Shown: positions 1 through 9,504, counted from the stretch's first letter. The stretch is 64,000 nucleotides of DNA from Aminobacter anthyllidis (GCF_018555685.1 NZ_JAFLWW010000003.1:682001-746000); one strand, 5' to 3'. Translations and numbers: made by a program. Notes: generated by a model from the letters alone, not told the origin.

Positions 1-377
1 GTGATGGCCGCAGCCGCCAGCGCGCCTTGGAGAAACTCCCGCGTCATCGCGTGGTGGGTTCCAAGCCGCGTCCCAAGCCGGGCGCTGGGCTTTGCAACGA
101 CAGGGCTTTCGCAATTGCCGATCACCAGGTCCGCCGAAGCAAGCAGCGCTGTAAGCGCGCGATCGAAAACCGGTGGCCTGCGGTTGGCGACGGCGGAGAT
201 ATCGCCGACGAAAGCTAGGCGCACGGTCTGCCCATGCTGGGGCAGGAACCGCACCTGGTCGGGCAGGTAGCCGGCGCCGCCACCGCGCAGCGACGGCTTC
301 ACGAACCGCGCCGGCCAGGAAATCTTGTAGGAGAAGGGATAGTTGGACACGCTGCGCCTGAAATTGACCGTCGCCAC
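1..377 (-). CDS. CapA-like (PGA_cap) metallophosphatase-fold protein, partial
   Basis: The gene runs off the left edge, so only about the first 125 residues are visible. I chose the GTG at 377 because an in-frame TGA lies just upstream; a second GTG lies ten codons later. The reading contains RLAFVGDISAV followed about 25 residues later by ADLVIGNCESPV. This is the usual order of the metal-binding GD motif and the N-x-E motif at the start of CapA/PgsA-type capsule proteins. That family is tied to poly-gamma-glutamate or polysaccharide export, but its exact reaction is poorly known. The glycosyltransferase gene ends 45 bp upstream on the same strand, so both probably belong to one surface polysaccharide locus. 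The family call rests on two motifs in a fragment. Confidence 0.6.
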   Translation of the reverse strand, partial: MATVNFRRSVSNYPFSYKISWPARFVKPSLRGGGAGYLPDQVRFLPQHGQTVRLAFVGDISAVANRRPPVFDRALTALLASADLVIGNCESPVVAKPSARLGTRLGTHHAMTREFLQGALAAAAI

Positions 378-422
378 ACTAACAGCATTTCATTGCGCAC
401 AGCTGGCGGTTCCAGCCAGCCG

Positions 423-1514
423 CTATTTTTGCAAGCGCCTTTTGCTCGAACGCTCGATGGCCAGCCGGTAGATCTTGTCGATCTCGCCAACGATGCGCTG
501 CGGGTCGAGCTGGCGTGCGATCTCCTGCCGCCCCGCCTGCCCTACGGCTCGGCGCTGGGCCTCGTCCTGTAGATCCAGCACTGCCGCTGCCATGCCGGCA
601 ACGTCGCCGACCGCAAGTGTCTGCCCGGCAGGCAGCAGGTCGACCATGTTGCCGACCCGCGTCGACAGCACCGGTATTTCAGCCGCCATCGCTTCGAGCG
701 GCGCGATAGGCGCCTGCTCGTCGCGCGACGTCATCATGAACACATCGAAGGCCGGCAGCAGATCGAGCGCGTCGTTGCGCAGTCCCGGCAAATGGATCCG
801 GCCCTGCACCTCCGGCGCTGCAATGGCGTCGTCCCAGTCGGGCATGATGTCCTTGCCTTGCTTGGTTGAGCCGATCACCAGCAGTTCGGCATCGACACCT
901 TTGTCCAGTAGCCGGCGCAGCACGCGCACCATGTCGATCTGGTTCTTGCGCCCGCCCAGTTGCCCGACCGAGCCGATCAGGAATGCCTCCTCGCGAATGC
1001 CGAGGACTGCCCGGGCCTGCTTCCTGCTTTGCGCGTTGACCGGTTCGATCCTGGACACATCGAACATGTTGGGCAACAGATGCATGTGCCGGCGTGAAAC
1101 CAGCCAGTGCTTGATATAATAATCCACCGTCCACTGGCTGAGCCCGATGACCTCATGGGCAAACAGCCATGGCAGCTGATACTGGCGTGCATGCGCCGTC
1201 ATCACGATCGGCGTTCCCGCGGCGCAGCGGAACACCAGGCCAAACTTGTTGCCACCGCTGCCGTGTGTGTGCACCACATCCTCGCCCCAGTCGCGGATGG
1301 CATAACCGACGCGGCGAATCTCCTTCGGCGTCGTGGCGAAGTTCGAGCCCATCATCTGGATCGGGCCGTCGAATTTCTGGTGTTCGATCCACGAACCCAG
1401 CGAATGCACCAGCATCACCTCATCCCCGGCGTCGAGCTGTGCCTGGATCAGGATCCTGGAACTGGTGGCGACGCCGTTCAGCGCGCCATGGCCGACAAGA
1501 TGCGCGATCTTCAT
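423..1514 (-). CDS. glycosyltransferase family 4 (GT-B fold)
   Basis: A 363-residue protein. The N-terminus MKIAHLVGHGALNG and the VHTHGSGG motif near residue 100 fit the acceptor half of a GT4 enzyme. GSVGQLGGRKNQ near residue 190 opens the nucleotide-sugar half, and EQAPIAPLE near residue 268 is the E-x7-E catalytic motif. It probably transfers a sugar from a nucleotide donor during polysaccharide or glycolipid assembly at the inner face of the membrane; donor and acceptor cannot be read from sequence. It lies directly upstream of the CapA-like gene in the same direction. The ATG at 1514 matches the normal family N-terminus. Confidence 0.85.
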   Translation of the reverse strand: MKIAHLVGHGALNGVATSSRILIQAQLDAGDEVMLVHSLGSWIEHQKFDGPIQMMGSNFATTPKEIRRVGYAIRDWGEDVVHTHGSGGNKFGLVFRCAAGTPIVMTAHARQYQLPWLFAHEVIGLSQWTVDYYIKHWLVSRRHMHLLPNMFDVSRIEPVNAQSRKQARAVLGIREEAFLIGSVGQLGGRKNQIDMVRVLRRLLDKGVDAELLVIGSTKQGKDIMPDWDDAIAAPEVQGRIHLPGLRNDALDLLPAFDVFMMTSRDEQAPIAPLEAMAAEIPVLSTRVGNMVDLLPAGQTLAVGDVAGMAAAVLDLQDEAQRRAVGQAGRQEIARQLDPQRIVGEIDKIYRLAIERSSKRRLQK

Positions 1515-1765
1515 TGCGCTGGCGCCAGCTGCGAACGGTTGGTCAGGAAGCTCATCTGTCGTCCGGGTCTCAAATTGGATGGACGCTCTCTAACATTCCC
1601 GAACGCTCCGGCATACATGGCTTGTGCACGCACATCGCCGCGCCTCAGGCTGTGGCAGATCTGTTACCCAGGCATAAAGGATATTGCCGGCACTACACTG
1701 GCGCGCGTGACAAAAGGCAGTAATCTCAAGCAGTTCGAAATGATTCAGGTCTGGAGGGACTGCCC

Positions 1766-2200
1766 ATGATGTTTCGAAGACTTGTCACCACTGCCGCCTT
1801 GCTGGCCGGTTTGATGGCTCTTCCGGTCACTGCCATGGCCGCCGATGCCTACACCACCGGCAACGTCAATGTCCGCACCGGTCCCGGCACGGGCTACGCC
1901 AAGGTCGGCACGCTCTATGAAGGCACGCGGGTCGATCTGCGCGGCTGCGAAAGCAACTGGTGCAACATTCGCGGCGACGGGCTGCGCGGCTGGGTCTCCG
2001 CCAACTATCTTTCCGACTATGTCGGCCGCCCGCCGGCCGTGGTCGTGGCCCCGACGATCGTCGTGCGGCCGCCTCATTATCGCCCGCCGCATTGGAACCG
2101 CCCGCCACACTGGAATCGCCCGCCCAAGCCACGGCCGCCGAGGCCGCGTCCGCCCGGCGCGCACTGCAAGATCGCTCCCGGCTTCCCTTGCCCACGCTGA
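1766..2200 (+). CDS. secreted SH3-domain protein with proline-rich tail
   Basis: A 144-residue protein with a clear signal peptide (cleavage after AMAADA, about residue 28). A bacterial SH3 domain follows at about 29-85, with the NVNVRTGPGTGYAKVG signature and a GWVSANYL end. A Cys pair (CESNWC) sits in the domain. The last 55 residues are Pro/Arg/Trp/His-rich, with repeated PPHWNRPP units. Bacterial SH3 domains bind peptidoglycan or proteins in the periplasm; the partner here is unknown. A GGAGGG at 1753-1758 places translation at the ATG at 1766, or possibly the next codon. Similar small SH3 proteins with basic tails are common in rhizobia. Confidence 0.85.
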   Translation: MMFRRLVTTAALLAGLMALPVTAMAADAYTTGNVNVRTGPGTGYAKVGTLYEGTRVDLRGCESNWCNIRGDGLRGWVSANYLSDYVGRPPAVVVAPTIVVRPPHYRPPHWNRPPHWNRPPKPRPPRPRPPGAHCKIAPGFPCPR

Positions 2201-2310
2201 CAACTTCCTGACAGCCTGATGTCAGGAGCACGATTGATCATCGGCGCGGGTGCCGGCTTTCCGGCATCCGCACCCTTTCCATTTTAGCTGATACCGCCCA
2301 TATTTCGCCC

Positions 2311-5300
2311 ATGGCCAAATCTCCTGAAAAGAAATCGCCCGCTTCGGGAAGCGACAACCGTGCCGCGCAGCGCAAGCGCGGCGGCAATGGCGTGACCGAC
2401 TTCCTCGACGCCTCCGAGCCGCTGCATCGTGGCGGCTTCAGCGAGGCGCCGCAGGCAGAGTTTTCCGGCGCGCCACTCTCCGGCTCGATCGCCGACTGGG
2501 CAGAGCAGATCGCCAAGGAGGCTGAAAAGCCTCAGCCCAAGCCAAAGAAGATCGCGGAAAAAAGCTCGGCGCCGACACGCTCGTCGCGCGGCACCTCGAT
2601 GGGGGGGGCTGCCTCGGCCAGGGATCGCACCGCCGCGGGTCTCAGCCCGGTCGCCGGTCTCGACATCTCGCTCGAAGATGCCGCGTCATTGTCCAATTCC
2701 GGCGTCACCGCCACCGTCGCTGCCCTTTCGGCGCTGATCGAGAGCGGCAACCCGCTGTTCAAGGACGGCGAAATCTGGGTGCCGCACCGCCCTGCCCGCC
2801 CGGACAAGTCCGAAGGCGGCATCCAGATCGTCATGCAGTCGGAGTTCGAGCCGGCCGGCGACCAGCCGACCGCTATCAAGGACCTCGTCGAGGGCGTCAA
2901 TTCGGCCGAGCGCACCCAGGTACTGCTCGGTGTCACCGGCTCCGGCAAGACCTTCACCATGGCCAAGGTGATCGAGCAGACGCAGCGCCCGGCGCTGATC
3001 CTGGCGCCCAACAAGACGCTGGCCGCCCAGCTCTACAGCGAGTTCAAGAAGTTCTTCCCCGACAACGCGGTCGAGTATTTCGTCTCCTATTACGACTACT
3101 TCCAGCCCGAGGCCTACGTCCCGCGCACCGACACCTATATCGAGAAGGAATCGACGATAAACGAGCAGATCGACCGCATGCGCCACTCGGCGACGCGCTC
3201 GCTGCTTGAGCGCGACGACGTCATCATCGTCGCCTCGGTCTCGTGCATCTACGGTATCGGCTCGGTCGAAACCTATACGGCCATGACCTTCCAGATGGCG
3301 GTCGGCGACCGGCTCGACCAGCGCCAGCTGCTCGCCGACCTCGTCGCCCAGCAGTACAAGCGCCAGGACATCAATTTCGTCCGCGGCTCGTTCCGCGTCC
3401 GTGGCGACACCATCGAAATCTTCCCGGCCCACTTGGAAGACTCGGCCTGGCGCATCTCGCTGTTCGGCGACGAGATCGATTCCATCACCGAGTTCGACCC
3501 CCTTACGGGACAAAAAACCGGCGACCTCAAGAGCGTCAAGATTTACGCCAACTCGCACTATGTGACGCCCCGCCCAACCTTGAATCAAGCCATCAAGTTG
3601 ATCAAGGAAGAGCTGCAGCACCGCCTGCAAGAGCTTGAAAAGGCTGGCCGCCTGCTCGAGGCCCAGCGCCTGGAGCAGCGCACGCGCTTCGACCTCGAGA
3701 TGCTGGAGGCCACAGGCTCCTGCGCCGGCATCGAGAACTATTCGCGTTATCTCACCGGCCGCCGTCCCGGCGATCCGCCGCCCACCCTGTTCGAATACAT
3801 TCCCGACAACGCGCTGGTTTTCATCGACGAAAGCCATGTCACCGTGCCGCAGATCGGCGGCATGTATCGCGGCGACTTCAAGCGCAAGGCGACGCTCGCC
3901 GAATACGGCTTCCGCCTGCCATCCTGCCTGGACAACCGGCCGCTGCGCTTCGAGGAGTGGGACGCGATGCGTCCACTATCCGTCGCAGTGTCGGCGACGC
4001 CCGGCAACTGGGAGATGGAAGAGGCCGGCGGCGTCTTCGCCGAACAGGTCATCCGCCCGACCGGCCTGATCGACCCGCCCGTCGAGGTTCGTCCTGCAAA
4101 AACCCAGGTCGACGACGTCGTCGGCGAAATCCGCGAGACGACCAAGGCCGGCTACCGCACGCTAGTCACCGTGCTGACCAAGCGCATGGCCGAGGACCTG
4201 ACCGAATACCTGCATGAGCACGGCGTGCGCGTGCGCTACATGCACTCCGACATCGACACGCTGGAGCGCATCGAAATCCTGCGCGACCTGCGCCTCGGCG
4301 CCTTCGACGTGCTTGTCGGCATCAACCTGCTGCGCGAGGGCCTCGACATTCCCGAATGCGGTTTCGTCGCCATCCTCGACGCCGACAAGGAAGGTTTTCT
4401 GCGCTCCGAGACGTCGCTGATCCAGACCATCGGCCGCGCCGCGCGTAACGTCGACGGCAAGGTCATCCTCTACGCCGACCAGATCACCGGCTCGATGGAA
4501 CGCGCCATGGCCGAAACGTCGCGCCGCCGCGAAAAGCAGGTGGCGTGGAACGAGGCCAACGGCATCACCCCGGAAAGCGTCAAGTCGCGCATCTCCGACA
4601 TCCTCGACTCGGTCTACGAGAAGGACCACGTCCGCGCCGACATCTCGCAGTTCACCGACGAAGCCGGTGCGATGATGGGCAACAACCTCAAGGCCCATCT
4701 CGACGCGCTCGAAAAGCAGATGCGCAGCGCCGCCACCGATCTCGACTTCGAAAAAGCCGCCCGCATCCGCGACGAGATCAAGCGCCTGCGCGAGATGGAA
4801 CTCGCCATCTCCGACGACCCGCTGGCCAAGTATGTCGACATGGAAAGTCCGGCGTCCGGCCGCGAAAAAGGCAAGCACAACAAGGGCGTCGCCAAGCATC
4901 GCACAGTCGAGGAGCAGGAACGTTTCCGCAAGCTCGACGCGGCGCGCGCCGCCGAGGAGGCGGCCAAGGCTGCGCGGCCGAACCTGTTCCGCAAGCCAAA
5001 GCTCGACGAAATGGGCGCCGACGGCGCCGTTCCCACCGGCAAGTCGCTGTTTGCCAAGCCTGATATCGACGACATGGGTCCGGGTACGGATATGGCGACG
5101 CCCGCCGGCGCGATACCAAGGTCGCTGTTCAAGAAACAGTCCGCCGACGAGGCGCACGGCGCCGACTACGGCGTGCCGAATGAAACAGACAAAACCCTGT
5201 TCAAGAAGAACAACCTCGACGAGATGACCGTACGCCGCACCGAAAAACCGGTCGAGGGCGTCAAGCCGGTCAAGCGCGCCAAGATCGGCGCGGGTTCTTA

Positions 5301-5367
5301 CGAGGACCCGGCCGAAGCCGCGCGCGAAAAGAAGCGCCCGGGCAAGTCGGGCCGACCGGGGCGGTAG
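2311..5367 (+). CDS. uvrB: excinuclease ABC subunit B with long N- and C-terminal extensions
   Basis: UvrB is the damage-verifying helicase-like subunit of the UvrABC nucleotide excision repair complex. Visible features are Walker A GVTGSGKT (about residue 207), the beta-hairpin region [15 protein letters not shown] (about 262), Walker B-type FIDESH (about 505), the C-terminal helicase motif QTIGRAARN (about 705-715) and a UVR domain at about 795-830. At 1018 residues it is about 345 longer than the classical protein. There is an N-terminal extension of roughly 170 residues, and about 185 residues after the UVR domain carry four spaced LF-x-K/LDEM-like repeats. Long UvrBs are known in Rhizobiales, so the extensions need not be errors. 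It is followed by a toxin-antitoxin pair. Confidence 0.97.
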   Translation: MAKSPEKKSPASGSDNRAAQRKRGGNGVTDFLDASEPLHRGGFSEAPQAEFSGAPLSGSIADWAEQIAKEAEKPQPKPKKIAEKSSAPTRSSRGTSMGGAASARDRTAAGLSPVAGLDISLEDAASLSNSGVTATVAALSALIESGNPLFKDGEIWVPHRPARPDKSEGGIQIVMQSEFEPAGDQPTAIKDLVEGVNSAERTQVLLGVTGSGKTFTMAKVIEQTQRPALILAPNKTLAAQLYSEFKKFFPDNAVEYFVSYYDYFQPEAYVPRTDTYIEKESTINEQIDRMRHSATRSLLERDDVIIVASVSCIYGIGSVETYTAMTFQMAVGDRLDQRQLLADLVAQQYKRQDINFVRGSFRVRGDTIEIFPAHLEDSAWRISLFGDEIDSITEFDPLTGQKTGDLKSVKIYANSHYVTPRPTLNQAIKLIKEELQHRLQELEKAGRLLEAQRLEQRTRFDLEMLEATGSCAGIENYSRYLTGRRPGDPPPTLFEYIPDNALVFIDESHVTVPQIGGMYRGDFKRKATLAEYGFRLPSCLDNRPLRFEEWDAMRPLSVAVSATPGNWEMEEAGGVFAEQVIRPTGLIDPPVEVRPAKTQVDDVVGEIRETTKAGYRTLVTVLTKRMAEDLTEYLHEHGVRVRYMHSDIDTLERIEILRDLRLGAFDVLVGINLLREGLDIPECGFVAILDADKEGFLRSETSLIQTIGRAARNVDGKVILYADQITGSMERAMAETSRRREKQVAWNEANGITPESVKSRISDILDSVYEKDHVRADISQFTDEAGAMMGNNLKAHLDALEKQMRSAATDLDFEKAARIRDEIKRLREMELAISDDPLAKYVDMESPASGREKGKHNKGVAKHRTVEEQERFRKLDAARAAEEAAKAARPNLFRKPKLDEMGADGAVPTGKSLFAKPDIDDMGPGTDMATPAGAIPRSLFKKQSADEAHGADYGVPNETDKTLFKKNNLDEMTVRRTEKPVEGVKPVKRAKIGAGSYEDPAEAAREKKRPGKSGRPGR

Positions 5368-5415
5368 GCAGGACGACAAATGTTCAAAGCTGGGCAATCA
5401 GACAAAAATGCGATA

Positions 5416-5429
5416 GGTTACATGTAACC
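5416..5429. promoter_or_regulatory. perfect 14-bp palindrome upstream of the MazE/MazF-type pair (putative operator)
   Basis: GGTTACATGTAACC is a perfect palindrome ending 14 bp before the antitoxin ATG at 5444. Toxin-antitoxin operons are usually autorepressed through such a site, so this is the likely operator. Binding is inferred only. Confidence 0.5.
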
Positions 5430-5443
5430 GTCAGAGATCTGAT

Positions 5444-5668
5444 ATGTCCTCGACATCGTCCCCAAAGCCATCCCGCGTAAAGGTGCAAGAGCACCGCGAA
5501 CGTCTGCGTCGGCAAGGATTGCGGCCCATTCAGATATGGGTGCCTGACACGCGTGCGCCGTCGTTCCGCTCTGAAGCGCATCGCCAGTCGCTGGCTGTGG
5601 CGGCTGGCCCTGACGCCTTTGACGATCAGGCCTTCATCGACGCCATCTCGGATTGGGATGGTGAATGA
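5444..5668 (+). CDS. MazE-like antitoxin (DUF3018)
   Basis: A 74-residue protein with the features of the DUF3018/antitoxin-MazE family. The N-terminal half is basic (KVQEHRERLRRQGLRPIQIWVPD), probably DNA-binding. The C-terminus is acidic (FDDQAFIDAISDWDGE) and would occupy the toxin. It overlaps the downstream toxin gene by 4 bp (ATGA), which implies translational coupling. In this family the antitoxin binds and neutralises a MazF/PemK-type endoribonuclease and represses the operon; that behaviour is inferred here. The palindrome at 5416-5429 is the likely operator. Confidence 0.85.
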   Translation: MSSTSSPKPSRVKVQEHRERLRRQGLRPIQIWVPDTRAPSFRSEAHRQSLAVAAGPDAFDDQAFIDAISDWDGE

Positions 5669-6015
5669 GGCGCGGCGACATCTGGATCGTCTCGGGAGGA
5701 AAAGACTACGCGAGCAAGCCACGCCCGGTTGTCATCATCCAAGACGATAACTTTGATGCAACTGCGTCCATTACCGTTTGTGCGTTTACAACGGATACGA
5801 CCGACGCCCCCTTGTTCCGCCTGCTCGTCGAACCAAGCGAACAGAACGGCCTGCGCAGCGGCTCTCGCCTGATGGTCGACAAGATCACCACAGTACCGAA
5901 GTCGAAGATAGGAGCGCGTGTCGGGCGCTTGGACGATGAGGATATCTTGCGTCTCAACCGCGCCGTTGTGGTATTCCTCGGGCTGGTAGCTTCCCCACGG
6001 GCCAGCGAGTCTTAG
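5665..6015 (+). CDS. MazF/PemK-family toxin (endoribonuclease)
   Basis: A 116-residue protein of the PemK/MazF fold. MRRGDIWIVSGG at the N-terminus and KPRPVVIIQDD are the conserved first strands that include the catalytic Arg. SGSRLMVDKITTVPKSKIG is the conserved central block, and the C-terminal helix LNRAVVVFLGL completes it. Family members cut mRNA at short sequence motifs when the antitoxin is lost. The start overlaps the antitoxin stop by 4 bp. The gene looks intact. The motif cut cannot be predicted from the sequence. Confidence 0.9.
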   Translation: MRRGDIWIVSGGKDYASKPRPVVIIQDDNFDATASITVCAFTTDTTDAPLFRLLVEPSEQNGLRSGSRLMVDKITTVPKSKIGARVGRLDDEDILRLNRAVVVFLGLVASPRASES

Positions 6016-6292
6016 GTTCAGGTCAGCGGCGGGCACCTACTTCCCGGGAATCTGCACCGTAGTTGCTGACTTTTTTCGCCTGCATCATGTGTTCTGCGCC
6101 ACGCTGAGCCGGCTTTTCCACCTGGCAGCTAACCTCGTTCGCGACAAAAAAGTTTGTCAGCCTTGTCGGGCTCGGTCCGTTTCGTTCGTCTTCAAGACGA
6201 GGCACCGTACTTAACGATGCCGCTGCAGCTACCTTTGAGAACGTGCCGCCGCAACGCGCGGTCCGCCTTTTGGGTCAGAAACGGAGAGAGAA

Positions 6293-6721
6293 ATGTCGGA
6301 AGCACAGAACACAGCATACCCCGCCCCGAAGGTCCTTGGCGGCTTGGTCGCTTACCTCCAGGTCGACGGCGCCTTCAAGGCCGCCGAGTTCTACAAGCGC
6401 GCCTTCGGCGCCGAGCAGGTCTTTGCCTATCCCGCCGACGAAAAGGGCCGGACCATGCACATCCATCTCTACGTCAACGGCTCGTCGATGATGCTGTGCG
6501 ACGCCTATCCCGAGCACGGCCATGCGCACGAAAAGGCGCAGGGCTACACCATGCAGCTCATCCTCGGCGACGACATCGACGCCTGGTGGAAACGCGCCGT
6601 CGAAGCCGGCTGCGAGGTTGTCGTGCCGCTCGACGTCATGTTCTGGGGTGACCGCTGGGGCCAGCTGCGCGATCCGTTCGGCGTCGCCTGGGCGATGAAC
6701 GCGCCGGTCAAGCAGGCCTGA
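6293..6721 (+). CDS. VOC-family protein (PhnB/glyoxalase-like)
   Basis: A 142-residue protein of the vicinal-oxygen-chelate fold. It has the PhnB-type start (GGLVAYLQVDGAFKAAEFYKRAFGAEQVF) and end (GDRWGQLRDPFGVAWAMN). Two beta-alpha-beta-beta-beta modules fit at about 14-70 and 80-138. Proteins of this type are often annotated as 3-demethylubiquinone methyltransferase-like or bleomycin-resistance-like, but most have no proven substrate. GGAGAGAG at 6283-6290 supports the ATG at 6293. It has its own upstream gap of 277 bp, where I found no other gene. Confidence 0.85.
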   Translation: MSEAQNTAYPAPKVLGGLVAYLQVDGAFKAAEFYKRAFGAEQVFAYPADEKGRTMHIHLYVNGSSMMLCDAYPEHGHAHEKAQGYTMQLILGDDIDAWWKRAVEAGCEVVVPLDVMFWGDRWGQLRDPFGVAWAMNAPVKQA

Positions 6722-6761
6722 CAGGCTTGAACCATGCTGCGCGCCTCCACGGCGCGCAGCA

Positions 6762-7379
6762 TCACCTTCTGTCGTGCGTCTCGCCCGACAGCGGCGTTGC
6801 CAGCATCGACGGGCGCTTTTCGAAAGCGTCGAACCACTGCGTCAGCCGCGAGCGCCCGCGAAACGATGGCAGGTCGCGGAACGCCATCCATGACAGCGCC
6901 GTGGCCAGCGCGACATGCCCTACATGCAGGCCACCATCCTCGATCTCGCCTTCGAGCCAGTCATAGGTCGCCTCGATTTTATCAATGAACCCCTCGGCAA
7001 GCGCCTCGTAGCGCAGGGGCTCGGGCCGCCGCTCCGTCTCCCAGCGCAGGCCGATGCCCGTCTGCGCCAGTCCTTGCGCCACGGCCTGCAGCCGCAACGC
7101 CTGCCAGCGCGCCTCACCCTCCTCCGGGATCAGCTTCCGACCATCGTGTAGCGTATCGAGATAGGCGCAGATCACATCCGAATCGAAGATCGGCGCGCCG
7201 TCCGTTCGCAACAGCACCGGCACCTTGCCAAGCGGGTTCTCCGCATAGACCCGGGCATTGCGCAAGGTCGGGCTGGTCTCGTGGTGGATCACCTCGAGCC
7301 GGTCGGCAATGCCGGCCTCATGGGCGAAAACGAGCGCCTTGCGGGCGAAGGGCGAATGGGTCTGGTAGTAAAGGATCAT
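6762..7379 (-). CDS. glutathione S-transferase family protein
   Basis: A 205-residue protein with a thioredoxin-like N-terminal domain (YYQTHSPFARKALVFAHEAG, then GKVPVLLRTDGAPIFDSDVI with the cis-Pro and the glutathione-gamma-glutamyl-binding D-S). An all-helical C-terminal domain follows (about 85-200). It presumably conjugates or reduces electrophiles with glutathione in the cytoplasm; the substrate is unknown. It is convergent with the VOC gene and the first of two GSTs in the window. Confidence 0.9.
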   Translation of the reverse strand: MILYYQTHSPFARKALVFAHEAGIADRLEVIHHETSPTLRNARVYAENPLGKVPVLLRTDGAPIFDSDVICAYLDTLHDGRKLIPEEGEARWQALRLQAVAQGLAQTGIGLRWETERRPEPLRYEALAEGFIDKIEATYDWLEGEIEDGGLHVGHVALATALSWMAFRDLPSFRGRSRLTQWFDAFEKRPSMLATPLSGETHDRR

Positions 7380-7612
7380 CGTTTTCCCATGCAGGCTGGC
7401 GGCAGATAGCTGCGCCGTTTCTAGCCGTTGGACGGCAAGAATTGCGCTCTAATTGGCGCGCGTCGACGCAAGTTCGTTTCGCGCCGGCGCACCTCTTTGA
7501 TGCGTTTCCGCACCGCTGCCACAAGCAGGCCCGTCCCTATGCGATTCCTATAAAACCGCCCGCTTCCCTCTCTCGAATTCACACGCGATGGAGGGCTATC
7601 TGTTCTCCCATC

Positions 7613-8056
7613 ATGAAGCCGGAAAACATCGCTGCGCTGGCAGATCGTGTCGCCGACATAAGGATCCTGCGCGAACACCATGTCTGGGCCGCCGCCGACC
7701 TGTTTGGCCTTGACGGCCTCGACGACAGGTCGCGGCAAACCCGTCGAAAATTCCGGGCGCTGATGGAAGCCGATGCACTGCTCGATGCGGTGCTGTTGCT
7801 TGCCGCCAGTGCCGAACCGCCGCGACAGGTCGAAAACCTCAGCAATCACGCCGGACACTGGGTCTGTGCCATGCGCTACGCCACAGCTGGCGCCAGCCGA
7901 TCCTGCACGGCCGAACATGCCGACCTCGCGACCGCGGTCCTTGCTTCGCTGCTGGCAAGCTTCCAGCAGCCGTCCACGGCGCGCCGCCGCCGCGCCACCC
8001 CTTTCCTCCAGCACGAACGGGCCCACCGCAATGACACCCAAAGCCGTGACCACTGA
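7613..8056 (+). CDS. hypothetical protein overlapping dapA
   Basis: I do not recognise this 147-residue reading frame. It begins MKPENIAALADRVADIRIL, is Ala/Leu-rich and probably helical up to about residue 75, then becomes Arg/Ser-rich and basic. It ends 26 bp inside dapA, in a different frame, which would suit translational coupling. The frame stays open upstream to 7442, and I chose the ATG at 7613 because the upstream part has random-looking composition. No good ribosome-binding site is present. An open frame on the opposite strand covers the same DNA, so this gene is uncertain. Confidence 0.4.
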   Translation: MKPENIAALADRVADIRILREHHVWAAADLFGLDGLDDRSRQTRRKFRALMEADALLDAVLLLAASAEPPRQVENLSNHAGHWVCAMRYATAGASRSCTAEHADLATAVLASLLASFQQPSTARRRRATPFLQHERAHRNDTQSRDH

Positions 8057-9011
8057 CCAGATTCACCCGCGCTTTTTCGGCGCCATATCAGCGCTCCCCA
8101 CCCCCTTCAGGAACGGCGAAGTCGACCTGAAAAGCCTCGCCGCCCTCGTCGAATGGCAGATCGCGGAAGGCATCAACGGCCTCGTTCCCTGCGGCACCAC
8201 GGGCGAAGCCCCGACCCTGTCCTGGCATGAGCGCATCATGGTGATCCGCAAGACGGTGGCTGTATCGAACGGGCGCGTGCCGGTCATCCCAGGCACCGGC
8301 ACCAACAGCACGGAATCGACTGTTGCCTTCACCGCTGCCGCTCGCGATTTCGGTGCCGATGCCGCGCTGATCGTCACGCCTTATTACAACAAGCCGAGCC
8401 AGGCCGGCATCGTCAGGCATTTCGAGACGATCGCGGCCAAGGTGAACATCCCTGTTATCGTCTACAACGTGCCGGCCCGCACCGGCGTCGACCTGACACC
8501 CGCCACCATCGAGCAGCTGGCCGCCATCCCCAACATCGTCGGCTTCAAGGATGCGACCGGCGACCTGTCGCGCCCAATGGCGTTCGCCCAAAGGTTCGGC
8601 GACCGCTTCACCTGGCTGTCCGGCCACGACGCCACCGCCTTCGGCTTCAACACCATGGGCGGCAGCGGCACCATTTCGGTCGTTGCCAATGTGGCGCCGC
8701 GCCTTTGCGTGGCCATGCACGACGCCTGCCGGCGCGGCGACCCGCACGCGGCGCGCGAAATCCACAACCGCCTGCGCCCGCTCGTCGCAGCGCTCGAACT
8801 CGAAACCAACCCGGTGCCCGTCAAGCACGCCCTTCACCTGATGGGCAGGATGTCATCGGACGTCCGGCTGCCGCTGGTCGAGGTCGAGCCGAACACCGCA
8901 TCCGCCATTCGCGACAACCTGTCGGTGCTCGACGCACAGCCCCGCCCCTCGCGCGCGCTGCGTCCCGTCCGGATGGCCGCCCGGGCGGGCTCGAACATCA
9001 GGCATTTATGA
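8031..9011 (+). CDS. dapA: 4-hydroxy-tetrahydrodipicolinate synthase (DapA family)
   Basis: DapA condenses pyruvate with aspartate semialdehyde, the first committed step to diaminopimelate and lysine. The frame shows CGTTGEAPTL (about 52-61), TPYYNKPSQ, VYNVPARTG with the catalytic Tyr (about 145) and GFKDATGD with the Schiff-base Lys (about 172). At 326 residues it is about 30 longer than usual, because of a short N-terminal lead and a basic C-terminal tail of about 25 residues. The ATG at 8031 is chosen; the frame remains open further upstream without family similarity. Rhizobia carry several DapA/NanA paralogues, so this copy could act on another 2-oxo acid aldol substrate. Confidence 0.85.
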   Translation: MTPKAVTTDQIHPRFFGAISALPTPFRNGEVDLKSLAALVEWQIAEGINGLVPCGTTGEAPTLSWHERIMVIRKTVAVSNGRVPVIPGTGTNSTESTVAFTAAARDFGADAALIVTPYYNKPSQAGIVRHFETIAAKVNIPVIVYNVPARTGVDLTPATIEQLAAIPNIVGFKDATGDLSRPMAFAQRFGDRFTWLSGHDATAFGFNTMGGSGTISVVANVAPRLCVAMHDACRRGDPHAAREIHNRLRPLVAALELETNPVPVKHALHLMGRMSSDVRLPLVEVEPNTASAIRDNLSVLDAQPRPSRALRPVRMAARAGSNIRHL

Positions 9012-9139
9012 TATCTGAATTTCTTCGCCCTCTGCCGCCAATCGAATTCATATGGCGCGGGCATCACATCATGAAATGCAACGAACCTCTCGGGATGCAG
9101 CAGCACCGCACCCGGGAACTTGAGGAAAGGCACGACACC

Positions 9140-9397
9140 ATGGGCACTCTGGCTCGCGACATCCACCCGGCTCTCCACAGCCACCGCTTCATGGTTGGCC
9201 GCGACCCGCATGGGCGCTGGGTTGTCAGCGACGAAATGGGTCTGGTCGGTGGCATCTTCGCCGACAAGGAATCCGCCGTCAGGTTCGCCCTCGCCGAAAG
9301 CGATCACATGCCGGGCGCCGTGTTCTGCGCGCCCTGCGAGATCACGCTCAACCTCGAGCCGATTTCCGACCAGGCAATCGCCGGCGGTCGCCACTAG
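9140..9397 (+). CDS. small conserved-type hypothetical protein
   Basis: An 85-residue protein (MGTLARDIHPALHSHRFMVG...). A strong GAGGAAAGG at 9122-9130 sits 9 nt before the ATG at 9140 and decides the start. The core RFMVGRDPHGRWVVSDEMGLVGGIFADKESAVRFAL reads like a compact beta-beta-alpha domain of the DUF2188 type, which places a sheet next to a helix. It is followed by a short tail with two Cys (FCAPCE). There is no signal peptide. Function is unknown; I believe similar small proteins exist in other rhizobia, but I have not been able to check this. Confidence 0.65.
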   Translation: MGTLARDIHPALHSHRFMVGRDPHGRWVVSDEMGLVGGIFADKESAVRFALAESDHMPGAVFCAPCEITLNLEPISDQAIAGGRH

Positions 9398-9504
9398 CCC
9401 AGGCACTAGCTCCAAAGGGCGAATTCACGCAGCCCGCCCGTCCATGTTCAAATGCCCTGATGGCCGCCCCTTCCGGGTGGCCGGCGGGAAAGGAGCAAGG
9501 TGTC

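Noticed and set aside
2248-2269. Hairpin between the SH3 gene and uvrB
   Set aside because: The stem is short (6 perfect pairs) with no T-run, too weak to call a terminator.
2686-3837. 383-codon frame antisense to uvrB
   Set aside because: Same reason; Asp/Val/Gly/Arg-rich shadow.
4162-5397. 411-codon frame antisense to uvrB
   Set aside because: Shadow frame: no motif, and uvrB is unmistakable on the other strand.
7421-8053. 210-codon frame on the - strand opposite the unknown gene before dapA
   Set aside because: It has less protein-like composition than the + strand frame and no ribosome-binding site, though neither is proven.
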